Shown here: positions 1-8,152 of the stretch, one piece after another
Layout: each line of letters starts with the position of its first letter
How positions within the stretch are numbered: position 1 is the first letter of the stretch
NCBI RefSeq assembly: GCF_001619615.1
Contig: NZ_LQQP01000015.1
Coordinates: forward strand, 1 to 64,000
From: Microbacterium sp. T32
Lineage (GTDB): Bacteria; Actinomycetota; Actinomycetes; Actinomycetales; Microbacteriaceae
Length of the DNA: 64,000 bases
Direction: 5' to 3'
Program-made: the position numbers and the translations under genes
Notes under the pieces: model-generated
Seen by the model: the letters and a program-made list of their open reading frames with translations, nothing else
Told to the model about the DNA's origin: nothing
Database searches by the model: none

Positions 1-33
1 CACTGAGTGGTTCTCGATGTACGGTCGGGAACA

Positions 34-60
34 CAACAATGACATTCGTTGTTGGTTTTT
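34..60 (+). other. hairpin plus T-tract in the 23S-5S spacer
   Basis: A 9-bp stem (34-42 with 46-54, one G-T pair) around a 3-nt loop is followed by five Ts at 56-60, about 15 nt before the 5S rRNA. It has the shape of an intrinsic terminator, but it lies between 23S and 5S of one operon, so an rRNA-processing element is more likely. The 3' end of 23S is not inside the window. Confidence 0.45.
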
Positions 61-74
61 GAAACATCAATAGT

Positions 75-191
75 GTTTCGGCGGCCATAGCGAGAGGGAA
101 ACGCCCGGTTACATTCCGAACCCGGAAGCTAAGCCTCTCAGCGCCGATGGTACTGCAGGGGGGACCCTGTGGGAGAGTAGGACACCGCCGG
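75..191 (+). rRNA. rrf: 5S ribosomal RNA
   Basis: About 117 nt with the conserved 5S features: GTTTCGGCGG at the 5' side pairing with CACCGCCGGAC at the 3' side, the CCCGGTTACATTCCGAACCC block near 103-122, and the GGGAGAGTAGG segment near 170-181. It is the last gene of an rRNA operon entering from the left and is followed by two strong hairpins. The exact ends could be off by a few nucleotides. Confidence 0.95.
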
Positions 192-203
192 ACTTCCTTT
201 ACA

Positions 204-237
204 CGAAATGGCCACCCAACGCTGGGTGGCCATTTCG
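204..237 (+). terminator. rRNA operon terminator 1
   Basis: A perfect 15-bp stem (204-218 with 223-237) with a 4-nt ACGC loop begins about 12 nt after the 5S gene. There is no long T-tract, as is usual in high-GC actinobacteria. Confidence 0.85.
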
Positions 238-260
238 CATATACGGACACATTCGTCCAC

Positions 261-302
261 AGGCGTCGGCCGATCTCTGTTCGCAGGGATCGGCCGACGC
301 CT
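261..302 (+). terminator. rRNA operon terminator 2
   Basis: A second perfect 15-bp stem (261-275 with 288-302), extendable inwards by three weaker pairs, is followed by TTTCGCCTT. Tandem terminators are common behind rRNA operons. It separates 5S from the MFS gene. Confidence 0.75.
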
Positions 303-334
303 TTCGCCTTCGTCGGGATAGGCGAACCAGCGGG

Positions 335-340
335 TAGTGT
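335..340 (+). promoter_or_regulatory. -10 box (TAGTGT) of the MFS gene
   Basis: TAGTGT ends 8 nt before ATG 349, the arrangement seen at other leaderless genes here. It supports 349 as the original start of the interrupted MFS gene. Confidence 0.5.
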
Positions 341-348
341 CGACACAT

Positions 349-516
349 ATGAGCGGCTTCTCGGGACACGTGCCGGGGAGCCGCGAGTAACGGCGGCTCC
401 TGATCGGTCTGTTCTTCGGGGGAGTAGCGACATTCGCGCAGCTGTACGCGACTCAAGCGCTGTTACCGCAGATCGCGTCGGCGACGGGTACGCAGCCGGC
501 GCAGGCGGCGCTGACC
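349..516 (+). other. 5' part of the MFS gene, interrupted by an in-frame TAA
   Basis: From ATG 349 the frame reads 13 codons (MSGFSGHVPGSRE), then TAA at 388-390, then continues in the same frame as RRLLIGLFFGGVATFAQLYA and on without a break into the MFS protein. The segment after the stop is a typical first transmembrane helix of a YnfM-like MFS protein, so the stop lies inside what should be coding sequence. No ATG or GTG occurs in this frame between the stop and GTG 517. A nonsense mutation, sequencing error or unusual start (for example CTG 400 or 409) are the options. Confidence 0.6.
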
Positions 517-1557
517 GTGTCGGCATCCACGCTCGGGCTCGCGGTGGCTGTCCTGCCGTGGTCGGTTGTTGCGGACCGCATCGGGCGCGTCGCGGCGATG
601 GCCATCGGAGTCGTGGCGGCGACGGTGCTGGGGGCGTTGTCGCCGCTGGCCCAGGACCTGGGAGTGCTCCTGGTGCTTCGGATCGTGGAGGGTGTCGCCC
701 TCGGTGCGGTCCCGGCGGTGGCACTCGCCTACCTCAGCGAGGAGGTGGATGCCCGCCACGTCGCGGCAGCGGCAGGGTCGTACATCGCCGGGACTACTGT
801 CGGGGGCCTCACCGGTCGTGTGGTGTCCGGTCTGTTCGGTGAAGCCGCGGGATGGCGATGGGGGGTGGCATCCGTCATCGGGGTGTGCGTCGTGGCATCC
901 GCGATCTTCTTGGCTCTCGTGCCGCGCGCGAGAGGATTCGTGCCCGGCCGAACGCGGGCGATCGCCGGGCCGACGGTGGTGGCCCGGCTCCTGGTGAACC
1001 TGCGCTCGGGGCGCCAGCTGGCGCTGTACGCGCAGGGTTTCCTGCTCATGGGGGCGTTCGTCGCCGTCTACAACTACCTCGGCTTCCACCTGGCGGCCCC
1101 GCCGTTCCTGCTCGCGCCGGGCGTCGTCACACTCCTGTTCCTCGCCTATCTGGCAGGGACCGTATCTTCGCCGCGCGCCGGGGCGCTGGCCGTGCGACGC
1201 GGGCGGTTCCCCGTGCTCGTGGCATCCATCGGGGTGATGGCGGCGGGGGCGGCGCTCCTGGCGGTGCCGGTGACCCTCGTCGTCATCGTCGGGCTCGTCG
1301 TGTTCACGGCCGGCTTCTTCGCCGCGCACGCGGTGGCGTCGGGATGGACCCCTGTCGCGGCGGTTCCGGAGGCCCGAGCCCAGGCCTCCTCGCTGTACTA
1401 CCTGGGCTACTACGGCGGCTCGAGTCTGTTCGGGTGGCTTCTCGGCGTGGTCTTCGCGCAGAGCGGCTGGTCGTGGTTCGTGGTCGTCGTCGTCGTGATG
1501 TGCGCGGTGTCGGCGGGGCTGGCGCTCCTCGCCCTGCGGCCTCGCCGCATCACCTGA
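517..1557 (+). CDS. MFS transporter, YnfM-like (N-terminus probably lost)
   Basis: A major facilitator superfamily permease, probably a drug or sugar efflux carrier in the cytoplasmic membrane. From GTG 517 the protein has 346 residues and about eleven hydrophobic segments. The motif after the second helix, ADRIGRV, matches MFS motif A. The middle (FVAVYNYLGFHLAAPPF) and the C-terminal YYLGYYGGSS block resemble the YnfM/arabinose-efflux subfamily. Family members are about 400 residues; the missing first helix is encoded upstream after an in-frame stop (see 349-516). Whether the shortened protein is made is unknown, so it may be a pseudogene. Substrate cannot be told from sequence. Confidence 0.75.
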   Translation: MSASTLGLAVAVLPWSVVADRIGRVAAMAIGVVAATVLGALSPLAQDLGVLLVLRIVEGVALGAVPAVALAYLSEEVDARHVAAAAGSYIAGTTVGGLTGRVVSGLFGEAAGWRWGVASVIGVCVVASAIFLALVPRARGFVPGRTRAIAGPTVVARLLVNLRSGRQLALYAQGFLLMGAFVAVYNYLGFHLAAPPFLLAPGVVTLLFLAYLAGTVSSPRAGALAVRRGRFPVLVASIGVMAAGAALLAVPVTLVVIVGLVVFTAGFFAAHAVASGWTPVAAVPEARAQASSLYYLGYYGGSSLFGWLLGVVFAQSGWSWFVVVVVVMCAVSAGLALLALRPRRIT

Positions 1558-1645
1558 GCGAAGCTCCCGACGCGCCGGGTCAATCCCTCACCACGATGTC
1601 GTCGATCACGACTAGCGTCGGTACGACGACATGAGGAGGTCGCGA

Positions 1646-3934
1646 GTGGACGACGCCGACGAGCTGCTGACGGCACGGACGCCGGAGGACGGGATCGAGG
1701 AGAGCGCGGCGGAGGATGCCGCCGAGAATCTCGTCGAGATCAGTTACGACGAGCAGCGCTATCCGGCACGTCCGCGACGTCTCCGTCCGCGTGATCAGTT
1801 CCGCGGCGGGACGCTCCGACGGTTCCTCACCGACCCGCGGAACGCGAACGGCGGCAATCCCTCGTACGTCGAGTGGCTCGTGCGGCAGTCGATGCTCAAG
1901 GACGCCGACGTCCTGAGCCGTCAGCTGTCCGGCCAGCCGTCGATGTGGCGAAACCCGTACGCGCGTCCGGATGCACGCCGCGCGATCGAATCCACCGACG
2001 TCTGGTTCACGGCGTACCCGATCTCCCTCATGGCGCGTCCGGGGGAGTCGTTCCTCGACGCGCTGGGTGATGAGGCGCTGTGGGAAGCCTTCGAGTGGGT
2101 GGGGATCAATGGCATCCATACCGGTCCGGTGAAGCGTGCCGGCGGGATCAGCGGCTGGCAGGAGACGCCCAGCGTCGATGGGCACTTCGACCGCATCAGC
2201 ACGCAGATCGATCCGGAGTTCGGTGACGAGAACGCGTTCCGGAGGATGGCCGACGTGGCCGACGCGCACGGCGGCAGCGTCATCGACGACATCGTGCCCG
2301 GCCACACCGGCAAGGGCGCCGACTTCCGCCTCGCGGAGATGGCGTACAAGGACTATCCCGGGATCTACCACATGGTCGAGATTCCCCGCGAGGACTGGGG
2401 AATGCTGCCCGAGGTGCCGGCCGGGCGTGACTCGGTCAACCTCGACGCCCAGACCGAGCGCGAACTCAGCGCCCGCGGCTACATCATCGGCGAGCTCCAG
2501 CGCGTGATCTTCTACACCCCCGGGGTGAAGGAGACGAACTGGAGCGCGACGGCACCGGTCGTGGGCACAGACGGGCTCGAGCGGCGCTGGGTCTACCTGC
2601 ACTACTTCAAGGAGGGGCAGCCCTCGATCAACTGGCTCGACCCGACCTTCGCCGGCATGCGGCTCGTCATCGGCGACGCGCTGCACTCCCTGGGCGACCT
2701 CGGGACGAGCGCGCTGCGCCTGGATGCCAATGGCTTCCTCGGCGTCGAGAAGAGCGCCGAAGGGCTGCCGGCGTGGTCGGAGGGACACCCCCTCTCGCAC
2801 GCGGCGAACCACATCATCGCGGGGATGGTGCGCAAGGTCGGGGGCTTCACGTTCCAGGAACTCAATCTCACGATGGAGGACATCCGCGACACAGGTGCCG
2901 TGGGGGCCGACCTGTCGTACGACTTCGTGACGCGTCCCGGCTACCACCACGCCCTGGCGACGGCGAACACCGAGTTCCTGCGGCTGGCGCTGACGACCGC
3001 GCTCGAGACCGGTGTGGAGCCGGTGCAGCTCGTGCACGGGATGCAGAACCACGACGAGCTGACCTACGAACTCGTGCACTGGGCGACGACGCACCGGGAC
3101 ACGCTGTACCCGTTCCGTCACGGCGAGTCGACCGGTGCGGAGATCGCGGAGACCGTCCGCGCCGAGCTCACGCAGGCCCTCACGGTGGATGCGGACTACA
3201 ACCTCGTCTTCACGCAGAACGGCATCGCGTGCACGACGACGTCACTGATCGCCGCCACGCAGGGCAAGGCGACGCTGGGCGACATCACCGAGGCCGACGT
3301 CCCCGCGATCCGCGACGCGCACCTGCTGCTGGCGAAGTACAACTCCTGGCAGCCGGGCGTCTTCGCGCTCTCCGGATGGGACCTCACCGGCTCCCTCACG
3401 CTTCCAGCCGATGAGGTGCGTCATCTGATCTCGTCCGGCGACACGCGGTGGATCGAACGCGGTGCCCACGATCTCCTCGACGTGGCCCCCGACGCCGCCA
3501 CGTCGGCATCCGGGATGCCGCGCGCGCGATCGCTGTACGGGTCGCTCGCGCAGCAGCAGGCCGACCCCGAGTCGTTCCTGTCGGGGCTGCGGGAGATCCT
3601 GCGCATCCGTAGCGAGAACGAGATCGCCGTGGCATCCCAGGTCGACATCCCCCAGGTCGGGCACCCCAGCATGCTCGTGATGGTCCACCGACTGGACGGG
3701 GGCGACCGCCGCCGTGAGGACGCTCCGCTGCAGATCACCGTTCTGAACTTCTCGGGCGAGAGCATCGAGGGAACCGTGCGGTCCGAGTGGCTCGTCCCGC
3801 AGAGCACCGCGGTGGATGCCGCCACGGGCGACGTCGTGGGCCGGGTCGACGAGCTGCAGAGCTTCGCGCTCGAGCTCGGCCCGTACGCGGGGCTCTTCTT
3901 GCGGATGCAGGCGCCGGAGGCCGCCGAGGACTGA
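1646..3934 (+). CDS. GH13 (alpha-amylase family) glycoside hydrolase or transglycosidase
   Basis: A 762-residue cytosolic protein without a signal peptide. All three catalytic acids of the GH13 barrel can be placed: the nucleophile Asp in SALRLDANGFLG, the acid/base Glu in FTFQELNLT, and the third Asp in MQNHDEL. Region I is atypical (DDIVPGHTGKG instead of the usual DxVxNH). A C-terminal beta domain follows from about residue 650. The overall design suggests a maltose- or trehalose-acting enzyme such as a trehalose synthase-like transglycosidase, but the substrate is not certain. Start choice: AGGAGG at 1634-1639 is 6 nt before GTG 1646; the in-frame ATG 1631 overlaps that SD and is unlikely. 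It stands alone, with no glycogen gene adjacent; glgC/glgA lie 50 kb away. Confidence 0.75.
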   Translation: MDDADELLTARTPEDGIEESAAEDAAENLVEISYDEQRYPARPRRLRPRDQFRGGTLRRFLTDPRNANGGNPSYVEWLVRQSMLKDADVLSRQLSGQPSMWRNPYARPDARRAIESTDVWFTAYPISLMARPGESFLDALGDEALWEAFEWVGINGIHTGPVKRAGGISGWQETPSVDGHFDRISTQIDPEFGDENAFRRMADVADAHGGSVIDDIVPGHTGKGADFRLAEMAYKDYPGIYHMVEIPREDWGMLPEVPAGRDSVNLDAQTERELSARGYIIGELQRVIFYTPGVKETNWSATAPVVGTDGLERRWVYLHYFKEGQPSINWLDPTFAGMRLVIGDALHSLGDLGTSALRLDANGFLGVEKSAEGLPAWSEGHPLSHAANHIIAGMVRKVGGFTFQELNLTMEDIRDTGAVGADLSYDFVTRPGYHHALATANTEFLRLALTTALETGVEPVQLVHGMQNHDELTYELVHWATTHRDTLYPFRHGESTGAEIAETVRAELTQALTVDADYNLVFTQNGIACTTTSLIAATQGKATLGDITEADVPAIRDAHLLLAKYNSWQPGVFALSGWDLTGSLTLPADEVRHLISSGDTRWIERGAHDLLDVAPDAATSASGMPRARSLYGSLAQQQADPESFLSGLREILRIRSENEIAVASQVDIPQVGHPSMLVMVHRLDGGDRRREDAPLQITVLNFSGESIEGTVRSEWLVPQSTAVDAATGDVVGRVDELQSFALELGPYAGLFLRMQAPEAAED

Positions 3935-3960
3935 CCGGCGCCGGTGTCGGCGGCCACGCG

Positions 3961-3966
3961 TACGCT
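3961..3966 (+). promoter_or_regulatory. -10 box (TACGCT), leaderless start
   Basis: TACGCT ends 7 nt before ATG 3974, so transcription should begin at or next to the start codon. Confidence 0.6.
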
Positions 3967-3973
3967 CCGGCGT

Positions 3974-4528
3974 ATGAGTGAGCCCTCGCGATGTGTGGTG
4001 CCCGGCTGCGGCGACGCGGCGGCCGCGGGTGCGCCGGTCGAGCTGTGCGCTCCGCATCTCGCGGCCGCCGCCGAGTGGGTGGGGCGCCGCGACGGCGTCA
4101 CCGACGTGCTGCCGACACCGTGCCTGCTGTGCGGCGCGCGGCTCGGCGTGCGCTGGCCGAGCGGGTGGCTGTGCGCGGTGTGCGAGTGGCGGCACGGTGA
4201 GCCCGTGGATGCCGAGCTGCCCCCGCCGCGCGTCGACGTCGTGTACTACCTGCGATTCCGCGATCGCGTGAAGATCGGAACGAGCGCGCAGCCGCGGCAG
4301 CGGCTTCGAGCGATCCGCCACGATGAGCTGCTGGCGTTCGAGCGCGGCGATCGAACGGTCGAGCGGCGCCGTCACACGCAATTCGCGGCCGATCGTCTCG
4401 GCGGGTCGGAGTGGTTCGACCGCAGCGAGGCGCTCGACGCGCACATCGCCGCGCTCGCGTTCGGGGTCGACGATCCATGGGACCTCCTCGCGCGCTGGAC
4501 GAGTGAGGCGTTCGCGCGGCAGGGCTGA
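3974..4528 (+). CDS. GIY-YIG/MUG113-like nuclease-fold protein with Cys pairs
   Basis: A protein of 184 residues. The N-terminal half carries several Cys/His sites (CVVPGCGD, CAPH, CLLCGARLG, CAVC) that could bind zinc. The C-terminal half matches the T5orf172/MUG113 branch of the GIY-YIG fold: VVYYLRF and RVKIGTS give the two core strands, QRLRAIR the conserved Arg, ERRRHTQF the candidate metal-binding Glu, and GGSEWF the terminal motif. Function is unknown; related domains occur in phage and accessory proteins. No partner gene is evident: it follows the GH13 gene by 39 bp but has its own leaderless promoter. A longer GTG start at 3944 is possible but less likely. Confidence 0.65.
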   Translation: MSEPSRCVVPGCGDAAAAGAPVELCAPHLAAAAEWVGRRDGVTDVLPTPCLLCGARLGVRWPSGWLCAVCEWRHGEPVDAELPPPRVDVVYYLRFRDRVKIGTSAQPRQRLRAIRHDELLAFERGDRTVERRRHTQFAADRLGGSEWFDRSEALDAHIAALAFGVDDPWDLLARWTSEAFARQG

Positions 4529-4601
4529 CGGATTCCGACGGCACAGGCGACTCCAAGGCATGCGCCCTAGCGTGAGAGTCCCGACCACCAGGAGGGCGTT
4601 C

Positions 4602-5267
4602 ATGGGCTTCCTCGATCGACTGTTCGGCTCGGGCGACGACGACCGTCGTGTGCCCCCGCCACCCCCTGCTCCCGTTCCGGCGAGCGGATCGCGAGACGCC
4701 GAGGGGCGGTATGCCCCGCCGCCGCCGCCGGCCGCGAGCGGGACGGCATCCGGTCCCTCGTCCGACGACGCCCGCGCGCTCGAGCGGTACCGCTACCTCT
4801 TGCGGACGGCGCCGCCGGAGACCGTCGAACAGGTGCACGCGGAGGCCTTCGCACGGCTCACGCCGAGCCAGCGGCAGCAGGTCCTCCACGAGCTGTCGTC
4901 GGGGCTGCCGGCGGCCGAAAGACCGGCCGGGGACGATCCGGCGTCGCTCGCGCGCGCGGCCACCCGCGCCGAGTACAGCCGCCCGGGCTTCATGGAACGG
5001 ACGTTCGGCGGACGATCCTTCGGCGGCGGCATGGGCGGTCCGAGCTTCGGGTCGATGCTCGGCGCGTCCATGCTCGGCACGATCGGCGGCTACGTCGTCG
5101 GTTCCGCCCTCGTCGGCTCGCTCTTCGACCCCGGCTACGCCGCCGGATACGAGGACGGCCTCCTGGCGGACGGCGAGGGCGCGGCATCCTTCGACGATCC
5201 GGGTGTCGCCGACGCCGCCGGGTTCGATGACTTCGGCGGGGATTTCGGCGGCGACTTCGGATTCTGA
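4602..5267 (+). CDS. hypothetical Gly/Pro-rich protein
   Basis: A protein of 221 residues, function not recognised. It begins MGFLDRLFGSGDDDR, continues with a Pro-rich linker, then a helical block of about 50 residues (ALERYRYLLRTAPPETVEQ to VLHELSSGLP), a Gly-rich region, one hydrophobic segment (MLGTIGGYVVGSALVGSLF) and a tail with a repeated DFGG unit. The layout suggests a small membrane-associated protein. ATG 4602 is chosen because AGGAGG at 4590-4595 lies 6 nt upstream; the frame is open further upstream but overlaps the previous gene. A TAGCGT at 4568-4573 may be its -10 box. Homologous orphans are frequent in Microbacteriaceae (recalled, not checked). Confidence 0.65.
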   Translation: MGFLDRLFGSGDDDRRVPPPPPAPVPASGSRDAEGRYAPPPPPAASGTASGPSSDDARALERYRYLLRTAPPETVEQVHAEAFARLTPSQRQQVLHELSSGLPAAERPAGDDPASLARAATRAEYSRPGFMERTFGGRSFGGGMGGPSFGSMLGASMLGTIGGYVVGSALVGSLFDPGYAAGYEDGLLADGEGAASFDDPGVADAAGFDDFGGDFGGDFGF

Positions 5268-5353
5268 CCCGGCGGACACACGGCGCGGCCGCCGCGGACG
5301 TGCCCGACCCGAGTATGCGGCGCGCGAAACCCGCCCGCGCGGCGGTCTCGCGC

Positions 5354-5359
5354 TAGGGT
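5354..5359 (+). promoter_or_regulatory. -10 box (TAGGGT), leaderless start
   Basis: TAGGGT ends 7 nt before ATG 5367 of the histidine kinase gene. Confidence 0.6.
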
Positions 5360-5366
5360 CGAGGCC

Positions 5367-6998
5367 ATGTCCGGCTCGTCGCCGAGCGAGCGGCTCGGTC
5401 TTCACCGCAGCCTGCTGACCAGCCAGCTGCTGCAGGCCTCGGCGACCGTGCTCGCCGCGGCCGTCACGTTGGCGCTGGGGCAGATCCGGGATGTCACGCT
5501 TTTCCTCACGGGCGCGGGGATCATCTTCGCGTGCGCCGCGCTCGTCGTGCTGACCGCCCGCGAGGCCCTGCCGGCCTGGCTCGTCATCGCCGCACCGGTG
5601 ATCGACATCGTCGCGATCGGCGTGATGCGCGAGAGCGCGCCGGTGGCCGGCATCGGTCTGTTGTGGGCCTTCCCGGCGGTGTGGCTCGGTTCGGTCTGCG
5701 GAATCGCGGGCGTCGTGGGTGTCACGGCATCCGCCTCGGCGATCATCACCTACCAGGCATTCGATGAGGCGCAGCGGATCGCCGCGTCGACCTTCGTCCT
5801 GCCGTTCACGCTCGCGGCGCTGGCGACGATGTCGCACTTCGCGGCACGCCGCACGCGCGCCCAGAGGTCCTTGTTGGAGGACCAGTCCGCGGAGTTGCGA
5901 CGTTCGCTCGAACGCTCCCGGCGCCAGGGCGACCTGGTCACGGAGGTCCTGGATGCCGTCGACTTCGGCGTCATCCGGATCACCGCGGAGGGGGAGTACG
6001 CGGTCAGCAACGAGGCCCACGCCCGTCTGCAGGCGAGCGCCGACCCGCTCACCCCGTCGTCAGCGGCGTTCAGCGCCGACGGCATCACGCCTCTCGAGCC
6101 GGACAAGACCCCCCTCGCGCGCGCGAGGTCCGGCGAGGTCTTCGAGGGGGAGCTGGTCTGGTACGGGGTGCCGGGCGAGGACCGGCGCGCGCTCAACGTG
6201 ACGGCTCGACGACTGCCCTCGCATGACGGTGTCGACAGCGGCAGCGTCGTCGTCTCGCGCGACGTCACGGCGGAGGAGCTGGCGCTCCGGGCGCGGGAAG
6301 ACCTCGTCGCGAGCGTCTCCCACGAGCGCCGCACCCCGCTCACCTCGATCATCGGTTACCTCGAACTGGCCCTGGACGACGACGACCTCGCGCCGGCCAC
6401 GCGGGAGCAGCTCGAGATCGCGGAACGCAACGCCACGCGACTTCGCGAGCTCGTGGCCGACATCCTGGCGATGTCCGCGGCCTCCCGTCACGGTGTCGGC
6501 TTCGCGCTGAATCCCGCCGTGGCCGACGTCGCGGAGATCGTCGAGAGCGCGGTGACCTCGGCCGCTCCACGCGCGGCGGCGCACGGCATCCGGATCGATG
6601 CGACGGACGTCCGCGCGTGCCCGGCCGTGGTCGACGCGCATCGGCTGCGCCAGGTCGTTGACAATCTGCTGTCCAACGCTGTGAAGTACAACCACCGTGA
6701 CGGCGTCGTCACGGTGTCCGTCGGACGAGAGGACGACACCGTCGTGATCAGCGTCGCCGACGACGGCCAGGGCATCTCCGCCAACGAACAGGGGCGCATC
6801 TTCGAGCGCTTCTTCCGCGCCGACGAGGTCCGCAACTCCAGCGTGCACGGCAGCGGCCTGGGACTCGCCATCAGCCGCGACATCGTGCGCGCCCACGGCG
6901 GCGACATCACGGTGCGCAGCGAGCCCGGGGCGGGTTCGGTCTTCACCGTGCGACTGCCCCAGAAGGGAGGCGCGGCACCATGGTCTTCGACCCGCTGA
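5367..6998 (+). CDS. membrane sensor histidine kinase
   Basis: A sensor kinase of 543 residues. Residues about 15-165 contain four to five hydrophobic helices, followed by a PAS-like sensory region (about 190-300) and the kinase core. The H-box is LVASVSHERRTPLTSIIGYL; the usual SHELRTPLT has Leu replaced by Arg, but the phospho-accepting His remains. N-box VDNLLSNAVKYN, G1 DDGQGIS, F-box FERFFRAD and G2 GSGLGLAIS are all present, so it should be catalytically competent. It overlaps the next gene by 19 bp, which suggests translational coupling. No DNA-binding response regulator follows; the nearest receiver is the single-domain protein encoded convergently at 8153-8542. Confidence 0.9.
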   Translation: MSGSSPSERLGLHRSLLTSQLLQASATVLAAAVTLALGQIRDVTLFLTGAGIIFACAALVVLTAREALPAWLVIAAPVIDIVAIGVMRESAPVAGIGLLWAFPAVWLGSVCGIAGVVGVTASASAIITYQAFDEAQRIAASTFVLPFTLAALATMSHFAARRTRAQRSLLEDQSAELRRSLERSRRQGDLVTEVLDAVDFGVIRITAEGEYAVSNEAHARLQASADPLTPSSAAFSADGITPLEPDKTPLARARSGEVFEGELVWYGVPGEDRRALNVTARRLPSHDGVDSGSVVVSRDVTAEELALRAREDLVASVSHERRTPLTSIIGYLELALDDDDLAPATREQLEIAERNATRLRELVADILAMSAASRHGVGFALNPAVADVAEIVESAVTSAAPRAAAHGIRIDATDVRACPAVVDAHRLRQVVDNLLSNAVKYNHRDGVVTVSVGREDDTVVISVADDGQGISANEQGRIFERFFRADEVRNSSVHGSGLGLAISRDIVRAHGGDITVRSEPGAGSVFTVRLPQKGGAAPWSSTR

Positions 6999-8140
6999 GC
7001 CTGCAGACGGCCGCTTCCCTCGTGATCCTGGTGTCGGCGGTCATGTACCTGCTCGACACCCTCATGCTCCGCGACGCGCTGCCGGGGCGGTTATGGGCGG
7101 CGGCGTTCCTCTCCGGGCTCTTCTCCGCCGTCTGCTACCTCGTGTGGCTCGCGGTCCCGGGCTCGTTCATCGCCATCGCCCTGGGCAATGGGGCCTTCGT
7201 CGCCGCGACCGCCTTCATCTGGCTCGGGAGCGTGGCGTTCAACGGACGCCGCCTGCGCATCCCCGCCATCGTGACGGCGGTCGCGCTCCTCGCCGTCACG
7301 GCCGCAGCGCTCATCGACGGTGCACGGGGCGACTGGGCGGGTGCGGTTCCGCTGTTCGTGGGCAACGCCCTGTTCGCCGTCCTCGGCGCGATCGAGACAC
7401 GCCGCGGAGCCATCCGGCGACGGTGGAGCGCGGCGGGCCTCACCGTCGTGCTGCTCATCGAGGCCGTGTGGTTCATCCTGCGCGTCATCGTCTTCCTCGC
7501 GCAGGGACCGGACAGTGAGGTGTTCCGCACCTACTTCGGAACCGTGATGTCGGCGTTCCTCACCATGACGCTCGTGGTGGCCGCGGTGGTGGTCACCGCG
7601 GTGCTGCGTTCGAGCGAATCGACGCTGCGCGGCAATCCCGAGACGCGGCATCTCATCGTCGATCGCAACGGCGTGCTGCTGAGGGAATCGTTCGGCACCG
7701 TGCTCACGATCCTCGTGAGCCGGGCGCGCGCCGCAGGCGAGGACCTCTGCGTCATCGGCATCCGCGTCGACGATCTGCGGCGCGTCGCGACCGCCTTCGG
7801 ACCGGAGGAAGCCGAGGAGATGGCGCAGGCGTTCCGGTCCTCCGTCCGCCGACACGCCCCGACCATGGCCCTCGTCGGCGAAGCGGATGCCTCGGGACTG
7901 TCCGTCGCCTTCTCCACCGCGCTCGCCACGGATCACCGCCGGCTGGTGCGCATCATGCACGAACGCATCGTGACGGACCTGTCCGCGCTGGGCACCTCCG
8001 TCGTCCCGGTGGTGGGGATCGGAGTGGCCCTGGCCTCCGTGGACGGTTCGGACGGCCCGACGCTGGTGGACCGTGCGGACGCGAAGGCGGGTCTTGCCGC
8101 GACGACGGGCGAACAGCCCTTCGGCCTCACGACCGAATGA
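6980..8140 (+). CDS. membrane protein with degenerate GGDEF-like domain
   Basis: A protein of 386 residues. The N-terminal 210 residues form about six hydrophobic helices. The C-terminal half (about 220-375) has the length and pattern of a nucleotide-cyclase/GGDEF fold: an opening TRHLIVDRNG, the segment VIGIRVDDLRRVATAFG, and ALVGEADASGLSVAF where an active enzyme would have GGDEF. That signature is missing, so diguanylate cyclase activity is unlikely; a regulatory role is inferred. ATG 6980 sits inside the kinase gene with GGGAGG at 6964-6969, and the pair is probably co-transcribed. Confidence 0.65.
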   Translation: MVFDPLSLQTAASLVILVSAVMYLLDTLMLRDALPGRLWAAAFLSGLFSAVCYLVWLAVPGSFIAIALGNGAFVAATAFIWLGSVAFNGRRLRIPAIVTAVALLAVTAAALIDGARGDWAGAVPLFVGNALFAVLGAIETRRGAIRRRWSAAGLTVVLLIEAVWFILRVIVFLAQGPDSEVFRTYFGTVMSAFLTMTLVVAAVVVTAVLRSSESTLRGNPETRHLIVDRNGVLLRESFGTVLTILVSRARAAGEDLCVIGIRVDDLRRVATAFGPEEAEEMAQAFRSSVRRHAPTMALVGEADASGLSVAFSTALATDHRRLVRIMHERIVTDLSALGTSVVPVVGIGVALASVDGSDGPTLVDRADAKAGLAATTGEQPFGLTTE

Positions 8141-8152
8141 CCGCGCGCCTCG

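Noticed and set aside
5220..5267. Repeated GACTTCGGCGG units at the end of the Gly-rich hypothetical gene.
   Set aside because: They encode a short DFGG repeat inside the protein and need no other explanation; they do not extend past the stop.
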